Source: Betaproteobacteria bacterium (GTDB lineage Bacteria > Pseudomonadota > Gammaproteobacteria > Burkholderiales > Usitatibacteraceae). From it: DNA of 64,000 bases. The position numbers and the translations under genes are program-made. Every line of letters begins with the position of its first letter. Within the stretch, counting starts at the first letter, position 1. The notes under the pieces were generated by a model. The model was not told where the DNA came from, searched no databases, and saw only the letters and a program-made list of their open reading frames with translations. The stretch spans positions 38,013 to 102,012 of the forward strand of contig JANYHZ010000020.1 in NCBI GenBank assembly GCA_025362135.1. Direction: 5' to 3'. Below are positions 48,088 to 55,142 of the stretch, piece by piece.

Positions 48088-49551
48088 ATGAAGTATCGCC
48101 ACGATCCCGAAGGCTTGCGTCTGCCAATCAAGCTTGATACGTCATCCAATGGTGAATACGAGCCGATTCCGCTAGAAGCTGTGCATCACCACGCCAATTT
48201 TCTCGCGCACGCGACCGCGAGTACCAACGCAAAAAGACTCGGGTTAAATCGCCGCAGCTTCCTGGTTTCGGCATGTGGTGTCGCAGGATCATTGCTCGGG
48301 ATGAATGCGGCCTACGCGCAACAAGGCAAGCGAGGCGGATACTTTGAGTTGGAAAAAACTGCTGCGCTTGACCTTGTTGCTGCGCGCTCCGCAGTCGATG
48401 GCAATGAATTCATCTTCGACGTGCAGGGACATTTCGTGAATCCGACCGGTGCGTGGACCAAGCGCCTGCCACCCGGTGTGCGTCCACTGCGCATGCCCAA
48501 GACGCAATCCTGCGGCCCCTCCAAAGGCACAGGCGAAACCGATTACCTGCAGTGCATCGGTCAAGACGAATTTATCAAAGACGTTTTCATGGATTCGGAC
48601 ACCGACTTAATGGTGCTTTCGTTTGTGCCTTCCACACGCCTCGATGAACCACTCACCATCGAGGAGGCGGCTGCCACATCAAGCATCGTTGAAAAACTCA
48701 ATGGTACGCACCGTCTCTATATACACGGTCGCGTCAACCCGAATTCGCCCGGCGATTTGGAAGCGATGGACGAGATGGCCGCACGGCACAAGATCGCCGC
48801 ATGGAAGACGTACACGCAATGGGGGCCGGACGGCAAAGGCTTCTTCCTTGATGACGAGATCGGTCTCAAGTTCATCGATAAAGCCGTCAAGCTTGGTATC
48901 CGCAATATCGCGATACACAAAGGCCTGGCCTTCAGCCAGCACTCGTACGAGCATTCGACCTGTGTTGATGTAGGTCGCGTGGCCAAGCGCTACCCAAACG
49001 TGAATTTCCTGATTTATCACTCAGGCTATGTGGCCAATAGCCTGGAGGGACCATACGACGAAAAACGCACAGATGGTATCGACGCGCTGGTCACCAGCCT
49101 CGTGAGGAACGGAATCTCGCCAGGCTCAAATGTGTACGCAGAACTCGGCTCGACCTGGCGCCTGTTGATGCGCGATCCCGATTCAGCCGCACATGCACTT
49201 GGCAAGCTGTTCAAGTACTGCGGCGAGAAGAATGTACTTTGGGGAACCGACTCCATCTGGTACGGCTCACCACAAGACCAGATACAGGCGTTTCGGACAT
49301 TCCAGATCTCGGCTGCATTCAGAGATAAATATGGCTATCCCCAGATCACCAAAGAACTGCGTGCAAATGTGTTCGGCCTCAATGCACTCCAGATATATCC
49401 GGTGCCCGCGGAGGTATTGAAAAAGCACATCAGCGGTGACAGGGTAGCGCTGGAACGCGAGGCATATCGCGAACAGCCAGACCCGCATTTCGTTACATAT
49501 GGGCCGAAGACGCGGCGCGAATTCTTAAATCTCAAGCGCTGGGAAGCGTGA
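48088..49551 (+). CDS. Amidohydrolase-family protein with Tat-like signal
   Basis: 487 aa; NRRSFLVSACGVAGSLLGMNAAYA; metal-site-like FDVQGHFV, IAIHKGL, NVLWGTDSIWYG motifs of amidohydrolase-2. Confidence 0.85.
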   Translation: MKYRHDPEGLRLPIKLDTSSNGEYEPIPLEAVHHHANFLAHATASTNAKRLGLNRRSFLVSACGVAGSLLGMNAAYAQQGKRGGYFELEKTAALDLVAARSAVDGNEFIFDVQGHFVNPTGAWTKRLPPGVRPLRMPKTQSCGPSKGTGETDYLQCIGQDEFIKDVFMDSDTDLMVLSFVPSTRLDEPLTIEEAAATSSIVEKLNGTHRLYIHGRVNPNSPGDLEAMDEMAARHKIAAWKTYTQWGPDGKGFFLDDEIGLKFIDKAVKLGIRNIAIHKGLAFSQHSYEHSTCVDVGRVAKRYPNVNFLIYHSGYVANSLEGPYDEKRTDGIDALVTSLVRNGISPGSNVYAELGSTWRLLMRDPDSAAHALGKLFKYCGEKNVLWGTDSIWYGSPQDQIQAFRTFQISAAFRDKYGYPQITKELRANVFGLNALQIYPVPAEVLKKHISGDRVALEREAYREQPDPHFVTYGPKTRREFLNLKRWEA

Positions 49552-49687
49552 AGACTGTCTGGCGCGATGGTCGCGGCTGGGGCATTCATCAATCTTTGCC
49601 AAGCCCGAAAGCGATGAAATTGTTGAAGCCGTAAAAAAGCGCGTGCGCCGACGGACCACGTGGCGTTTGCCAATTGGCGACGAATGT

Positions 49688-49715
49688 AAAACGGCGGACC
49701 AAAGTCCGCCGTTCT
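49688..49715. terminator. Terminator hairpin, unit B (paralogous to 47491-47530)
   Basis: AAAACGGCGGAC-CAAA-GTCCGCCGTTCT. Confidence 0.8.
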
Positions 49716-49780
49716 GCTTTTGTTGCCTTACGCTTACTCCACTCGCTTCACCGTTCTATCCGAACCCTAAGGATAGGTGT

Positions 49781-50011
49781 TTACGCACGGTTGATTTTGC
49801 GCGAGGCCGCCACTACGATGGTGTCGAGTATTGCGTCGGGTGCGCGAAACGCAGTGACAGCGATGGTGTCAAATTTTTGCACGGCCACTGTTTGTTGGGC
49901 GACAGCCTGGTTGCTGTTGAACAATCCGCATGCCAACGCGAACAGGCTGGCGGCGATGAGGATGGAAATGGCGATGTTGTCTTTGTTGTTGCTGGTGAGT
50001 GCTGTTTTCAT
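49781..50011 (-). CDS. Small exported protein with two TonB-box-like motifs, copy B
   Basis: MKTALTSNNKDNIAISILIAASLFALACGLFNSNQAVAQQTVAVQKFDTIAVTAFRAPDAILDTIVVAASRKINRA; same length and layout as copy A. Confidence 0.85.
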   Translation of the reverse strand: MKTALTSNNKDNIAISILIAASLFALACGLFNSNQAVAQQTVAVQKFDTIAVTAFRAPDAILDTIVVAASRKINRA

Positions 50012-50039
50012 GTTTTGGTCCTTGGGGTCGGTAGTGAGT

Positions 50040-50125
50040 GCTGTGTTGTTGATGACCGAACTTTAGCGACGCGAGCACACGGCCTCAAACGGATTCCGAC
50101 GAGATGGCAAAAACGTGTTGCGAAA
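50040..50125 (-). promoter_or_regulatory. Conserved promoter region of unit B
   Basis: Minus strand ATTTCGCAACACGTTTTTGCCATCTCGTCGGAATCCGTTTGAGG-N17-TAAAGT. Confidence 0.7.
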
Positions 50126-50254
50126 TGCCTGATTGCTGTACTTTTTTGGTGTCGCGCCGCACAAACGCTGAATGTGCCAGTCCTACAGACTGCGATGGCG
50201 GATGAGGCATACAATCTTTTTGCCCACACGGGTTTCCCAAAAAAGGAGTGAGTC

Positions 50255-50713
50255 ATGAATAAGTTTGCAGTTGCGATACTGTTGTCAGCCGGAGCACTCA
50301 TCGGCATACAAGCTCACGCTTCGGATCGCGCGGTCATCGGTGCGGTGAATGGCGCACTGGTCGGCAGCTATTTTGGCGGCGCGCACGGCGCGGTCGCTGG
50401 AGCGATCATAGGTGCTTCCATCGGTGGCTCCTCGGAAGGTTACAACGATCATCGTGGGCAGGTACGCTACGAGCGCGATTACGTCCGCTATGAGCGCGCC
50501 CCTGTGTACTATGCGCCTCCCGCTTATGAGCCTTACTACGAGCCGCGCTACGAACCACGGAGAGTCGTATATGTACAGGCCCCCGTGTACGAAAGCTATC
50601 CGGTGTATTACTCAGGGTACCGCGCGCCGGTCTACATGGAGCGTTACGCTTCGCCACGCCGTGTCCACAACGTATCGCGGCATGGGTATTACGATCATCA
50701 CCGCAGGTATTGA
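50255..50713 (+). CDS. Glycine-zipper (2TM/YMGG-like) protein with Tyr/Pro/Arg-rich C-terminus
   Basis: Signal peptide, AVIGAVNGALVGSYFGGAHGAVAGAIIGASIGGSS, then YEPYYEPRYEPRRVVYVQAPVYESYPVYYSGYRAPVY. Confidence 0.8.
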   Translation: MNKFAVAILLSAGALIGIQAHASDRAVIGAVNGALVGSYFGGAHGAVAGAIIGASIGGSSEGYNDHRGQVRYERDYVRYERAPVYYAPPAYEPYYEPRYEPRRVVYVQAPVYESYPVYYSGYRAPVYMERYASPRRVHNVSRHGYYDHHRRY

Positions 50714-50771
50714 CCGATAACGTTTACGACGTTCCACTGACCCGCGGTTTCGGCGCGCTTCGTGGCCGAAA

Positions 50772-51134
50772 TCAAGGGTTCAGGGCAATATCAGCAAGGC
50801 ATTCGTGGCCCTTTGGGGTGACCTCGAATTGCCCCGGCACCGCAGTCGCGATGATGTGACCCTTTCGGCCAAGAAAGCTCGCCACGGTATTGTCCAGCTT
50901 GGTGTCCGAATCAGACGCGAGGGCACGCAGGCCTGCAATGCAGTTTTTGATGAATAGCGCTTCTGACCCTTTTTCGGTCAAAACATAGCTGCCATCTTTT
51001 TTGGAACCCAGAAATTTGATGCCGACCAGATGCTTTGCATTTCTGGCGATGCAGGCGCTCGGCTTGGCAGATTTCGGCGTTGTTTTTACCTGTTCGAGCG
51101 CGTCATATTCGTCTCGCGTCAAATGTTGGCTCAT
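50772..51134 (-). CDS. Hypothetical protein
   Basis: 120-aa ORF from MSQHLTRDEYDALEQVKTTPKSAK; possible winged-helix-like pattern (YVLTEKGSEALF), unconfirmed. Confidence 0.6.
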   Translation of the reverse strand: MSQHLTRDEYDALEQVKTTPKSAKPSACIARNAKHLVGIKFLGSKKDGSYVLTEKGSEALFIKNCIAGLRALASDSDTKLDNTVASFLGRKGHIIATAVPGQFEVTPKGHECLADIALNP

Positions 51135-51263
51135 GATATTTTCCTGTGAGTGCGCTTCAATCCTGCTGTCGGCCCCAATGGTACGGACAGTGTTAGATCG
51201 TCGCAAGCGCCAGACAAAAGACAAACGACGGTCCCTGGTCCGTCGCTTGTATTGTGCATATTT

Positions 51264-51330
51264 AAAACCCTAGTACTGGCGGGGATTGTAGCGACATTTC
51301 TGCCTGCAAACCGCGCCAGTGCTAGAGTCT
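51264..51330 (+). repeat. Dispersed palindromic element, copy 5 (plus orientation)
   Basis: AAAACCCTAGTACTGGCGGGGATTGTAGCGACATTTCTGCCTGCAAACCGCGCCAGTGCTAGAGTCT. Confidence 0.85.
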
Positions 51331-51425
51331 CAGGCTTTTTTCTTCTGTGTTTCCTGATGAAGCGTCATTTCTGTCGTTTCGATTGCGTACGTCGCGCGGT
51401 GAACATGTCGCACGCATTTGAGTGA

Positions 51426-51704
51426 TCATTTCGACGCGACCAGGAATTTCGGCGTCACTTCAGTGTGACGCGATTCGGTGACAACCATGGTTTCCATCAT
51501 CGTGATTTGTTGTATGCGTGGCGCGGTGATGAACATCGTTTCCAATCTCTGCACTTCCATTTGCTGCACTGGCGTCGGCGATGTTCTGTCAGCGCGCGCG
51601 TCGTTGCTGGTAACGATGCTACCCATGATCGCGATAAAAGTGGCTGTCAAAACTGTTGCGGCTGCCACGTTGTCCTTCAGGTTTGTATTGAATGCGGCTT
51701 TCAT
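51426..51704 (-). CDS. Small exported protein with two TonB-box-like motifs, copy C (divergent)
   Basis: SD then MKAAFNTNLKDNVAAATVLTATFIAIMGSIVTSNDARADRTSPTPVQQMEVQRLETMFITAPRIQQITMMETMVVTESRHTEVTPKFLVASK. Confidence 0.8.
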   Translation of the reverse strand: MKAAFNTNLKDNVAAATVLTATFIAIMGSIVTSNDARADRTSPTPVQQMEVQRLETMFITAPRIQQITMMETMVVTESRHTEVTPKFLVASK

Positions 51705-51732
51705 GATGCTTCTCCTTGGTGTTGCGTGGTTA

Positions 51733-51823
51733 GGTTGGTTGCGTTCGATATCGTCACTGTATTGAGAGGGCACCATGCGCTCAAATGGATTGCGACGAAA
51801 TGAACAAAATGGCGACCGAACCG
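51733..51823 (-). promoter_or_regulatory. Conserved promoter region of unit C
   Basis: Minus strand GGTTCGGTCGCCATTTTGTTCATTTCGTCGCAATCCATTTGAGC-N17-TACAGT. Confidence 0.7.
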
Positions 51824-51972
51824 GCTTAAACCCGGATGTTTCGGTTGGCTGCGGTTACATTTCGCGAGGCAAGGCGCTGGTTTTATCGCGCGCCACACGA
51901 TTTTCTCTGATGTGCCATGCGCGATTCGCGCTGCTACAATCGACAGCGACGCATTACTTCGAAAGCACGCAA

Positions 51973-52800
51973 ATGGAAACCCCGAACGACCCGAAATTCA
52001 ATCCTTATCAAGCGCCTGCGGTGATAGCGAAACCGGATGACGCGGACAACGGCAGCGGGAGGTACGTGCCAGGTGGCCGCACGGCTGACGCGGGCGAGGG
52101 GCTTGCATGGATTTCGTCAGCGTGGAAGCTGTTTGTTTCCGCACCGATGATGTGGATTGTGATGATCGTGCTCTACGCGGTGTTCTACGTTGTGCTCGCG
52201 TTCTTGCCGGTAATCGGCTCGTTGCTCGGTTACCTGCTGTATGGCGTCATCGGCGCAGGCTGGCTGGCAGCGGCACATGCGGTCGCGAAAGGCGAAAAAC
52301 TTGAAATTGACCACTTGTTCGTCGGTTTCAAAATCAGGACCAGCCCCCTCTTCGTGCTCGGTGCGTATTACGCCGGCGGACTGATTGCGATTCTCGTTTT
52401 AATGGCAACTCTTCTGGCGATCGGCCTCGGCGCGAGCGGCGCAGTAGGTGCCATATTGTCTGGTGACTCATCCCAGTTGGCCTCAATTGCGGGCGCGTCG
52501 ATCATGACGTTCCTGTTTGCAGTCCTGGTCGGTCTGGCGCTGCTGGCACCCCTGCTGATGGCGTTGTGGTTCTCCCCCGCGCTCGTGTATTTTCACAACG
52601 AACCTCCGCTGGAGGCACTCAAAATGAGTTTCATGGCCTGCCTTAGAAATTGGCTACCATTTCTCGTCTACGGCGTTTTGATGTTAATCCTCGTCGTTAT
52701 CGCAGCGATCCCCTTGATGCTCGGCTTTCTTGTGGTGGGGCCGCTGGCGCTTATTTCGGTGTACACCAGCTATAGCGCATTGTTCATTGAGGCTTCATAG
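51973..52800 (+). CDS. BPSS1780-family membrane protein
   Basis: Second member of the family in the window; start at METPNDPKFNPYQAP (51973). Confidence 0.82.
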   Translation: METPNDPKFNPYQAPAVIAKPDDADNGSGRYVPGGRTADAGEGLAWISSAWKLFVSAPMMWIVMIVLYAVFYVVLAFLPVIGSLLGYLLYGVIGAGWLAAAHAVAKGEKLEIDHLFVGFKIRTSPLFVLGAYYAGGLIAILVLMATLLAIGLGASGAVGAILSGDSSQLASIAGASIMTFLFAVLVGLALLAPLLMALWFSPALVYFHNEPPLEALKMSFMACLRNWLPFLVYGVLMLILVVIAAIPLMLGFLVVGPLALISVYTSYSALFIEAS

Positions 52801-52847
52801 GATTTTCTGCGCCGCCCGCTGCCGAACGACGACCTCTTTTTTCGGCT

Positions 52848-53339
52848 TTATTGCGCTTCCTTCATCACTGTCTTGAACCATTCGTCCAGCATTCTTTTTT
52901 CGTATCGAAGCGGCTCATTGACGGAATACCGATTCAGATGATCGAGGTAAGACTTGTCGTCAACGCGCACTTCGCCACCTCGCAATACCTTGCCTTGCGA
53001 TTCAATGCGGTAGCGCAACTGGATCGCCGGCCAATCCGCGCGCCCTTTCAGGACGCGAATGTCGTGGCCAAAACGTAACTGTGGTTCAATTCTGCCTGCC
53101 AGATCGATGTCGAGCACCTCGACCTTGAGATCCTGGCCTTGCGGCAATTGGGCACCCAGTTTGTCGAAATGCCTTTGCAGATCCTTCATGACCCGTTCCT
53201 TGTCCGAGGGCGCAAAGGGCATATCCACATACGCTTCAGGCTGGGTAAACGTGACGATGACCGCCGCCTCGGCCGTCATCGCACCCTGTGCCATTACGGC
53301 AGCAGTCGCAACCAGCATGGAATGCAAAAGTTGTTTCAT
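52848..53339 (-). CDS. DUF3016 domain-containing protein
   Basis: Signal peptide; VTFTQPEAYVDMPFAPSDKERVMKDLQRHFDKLGAQLPQGQDLKVEVLDIDLAG. Confidence 0.85.
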   Translation of the reverse strand: MKQLLHSMLVATAAVMAQGAMTAEAAVIVTFTQPEAYVDMPFAPSDKERVMKDLQRHFDKLGAQLPQGQDLKVEVLDIDLAGRIEPQLRFGHDIRVLKGRADWPAIQLRYRIESQGKVLRGGEVRVDDKSYLDHLNRYSVNEPLRYEKRMLDEWFKTVMKEAQ

Positions 53340-53470
53340 GGTGACTCCTCTCAACGAATGGACAAACCGGCTAATGATGTTACGCCCCTTCATATGGATT
53401 CACAGCGGACCACAAGGTTCCGCGTCGGCGCGTCGAAAAGGTAGTCGCGAATCTGCGACCGAGAATAAAA

Positions 53471-53499
53471 AGCCCCCTTGACCAAGGGTCAAAAGGGCT
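53471..53499 (-). terminator. Putative terminator
   Basis: AGCCCccTTGACC-aa-GGGTCAAaaGGGCT; T-run on the minus strand. Confidence 0.6.
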
Positions 53500-53544
53500 G
53501 GAATCCACGCCTTGAGGGCGCGGAGGAGGAGACGATTCGGAAGC

Positions 53545-53787
53545 TCAGTGGGAGGTCGCCACTCGGCGTGGGATCTCGTGGGGCTGGCGTGACGCAGACA
53601 AGCGCTTCAACGCAGCGTAACGCGTGGCCATTGTGACTTCAAGCGCAACGCCCAAACGCTGAGCGCTCCACCACGCCTGGACTAGCCCATTGCCAATTGC
53701 TTCGCCTATAACGGCACTCTGCGTCAGTCGCGCATTCCGAATTTGCTTTTCAAATCCGCGGAACGCAACCGTTCTAAGTTCATTCAT
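53545..53787 (-). CDS. Hypothetical protein
   Basis: ORF from MNELRTVAFRGFEKQIRNARLTQSAV with an SD (CAAGGAGCACAG). Confidence 0.5.
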   Translation of the reverse strand: MNELRTVAFRGFEKQIRNARLTQSAVIGEAIGNGLVQAWWSAQRLGVALEVTMATRYAALKRLSASRQPHEIPRRVATSH

Positions 53788-53856
53788 CTGTGCTCCTTGA
53801 GGAAAAAATACCAAGCGACGCAGCGCTAAGTGCGCGCAGATTGGCGTGCTGCGAGT

Positions 53857-54021
53857 TCATCGGCCCAGTGAAATCATGAGAACAGCAACAAATAAAACCG
53901 CGCCAATCACTAGCGATGCCGTTTTGAACCCTTCAGCATCAAATCCTTCCTTCCGGCCTGCGCGTCCACTTGCCAATTCGGCATCAAAGTAATCGCGCTC
54001 CACTTGATCGGTCATTTTCAT
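53857..54021 (-). CDS. Small membrane protein
   Basis: MKMTDQVERDYFDAELASGRAGRKEGFDAEGFKTASLVIGAVLFVAVLMISLGR; C-terminal TM helix. Confidence 0.5.
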   Translation of the reverse strand: MKMTDQVERDYFDAELASGRAGRKEGFDAEGFKTASLVIGAVLFVAVLMISLGR

Positions 54022-54219
54022 TGGACACCTAACTTTCACTTGGTGCAACTCAGCGTTTGCTGCATTGCACAAACGTAAAGATAAGGTCCCGGCATGGAAT
54101 TATCCAATCGTATGTTTGGATGTGTGCCATTGAATTTTCTTATGTCGCCCACAAGTATTTGTTGCATCGCAACATTTGGGCATAGAATGAGTTTTAGACA
54201 CCATCACAGATCGGATTCG

Positions 54220-55071
54220 ATGGAGCTTTACCAGTTGCGCAGCTTCGCTGCCATCGTGGAACTTGGGCAGCTCACCCGCGCAGCCGAAAGGCTGCACGTC
54301 AGCCAACCCGCGGTTTCCGCACAGCTCAAGGCGCTGGAAGAAAAACTCGGCCTGGCGCTGTTCGAGCGAATGGCCACCGGCATGGTGCTGACACCGCTTG
54401 GCGCACGCTTGCTAAAGGAGGCGGAAAAGGTATTAGCAGCGGCGCGCGATATGCAGAACGTCGCGCTCTCGTTCAAAGGTGAACTCGCGGGCAAGGCAAG
54501 CATCGGTACGCTGAGCGACCCGAATCTGACCCGGATCGGTGAATTCATGAATGTCGCGCTCGCGCGCCATCCTTTGCTGGAAATGGAGTTGCATCAGGGA
54601 GTGACCGGCACCGCGCTCGATCAGGTTCGCGATGGCTCGCTGGACGCCAGTTTCTATTACGGCGAGCTCCGATATCCAAGCGTCGTTGGGCTGCCGCTCC
54701 GCCGTCTGTTGTTCAGGGTCGTTGCACCAGCCGCGTGGGCGGATCGTCTGCGCCTTTCCGGCTGGGAACAGGTCGCGGCGATGCCGTGGATCATTCCCCC
54801 ACCCATCAGCAGCCACCACCAGCTTGCACACGCACTGCTTCAACAATATGGCGTCTCACCAGGCCGCGTGGTCGAAGCCGATCAAGAAGCGGTCATCGCG
54901 TCGCTCGTGGTGTCCGGCGTCGGCATTGCACTTATGCGCGAAGAGGTTGCTTTTGAGAAAGCCGCGGCAGGTGAGGTCTGCATCTGGAACGACGAAAAAA
55001 TCGAGACCATGCTTTGGTTTGTCACGCCGCGGCACCGTGAAAATGACCCCCGTCATCAGCGCCTTGAATGA
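54220..55071 (+). CDS. LysR family transcriptional regulator
   Basis: MELYQLRSFAAIVELGQLTRAAERLHVSQPAVSAQLKALEEKLGLALFER. Confidence 0.93.
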   Translation: MELYQLRSFAAIVELGQLTRAAERLHVSQPAVSAQLKALEEKLGLALFERMATGMVLTPLGARLLKEAEKVLAAARDMQNVALSFKGELAGKASIGTLSDPNLTRIGEFMNVALARHPLLEMELHQGVTGTALDQVRDGSLDASFYYGELRYPSVVGLPLRRLLFRVVAPAAWADRLRLSGWEQVAAMPWIIPPPISSHHQLAHALLQQYGVSPGRVVEADQEAVIASLVVSGVGIALMREEVAFEKAAAGEVCIWNDEKIETMLWFVTPRHRENDPRHQRLE

Positions 55072-55142
55072 AATACAGCGTGATCTTTGGGCGCAGCCCG
55101 GATGTTCGGATCCAGCTTCGTTCGACTCGGCTTACCGCAGCC

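Noticed and set aside
49643-50251. 202-aa plus-strand ORF across unit B
   Set aside because: Runs through a terminator hairpin and antisense to the better-supported 76-aa exported protein; no SD.
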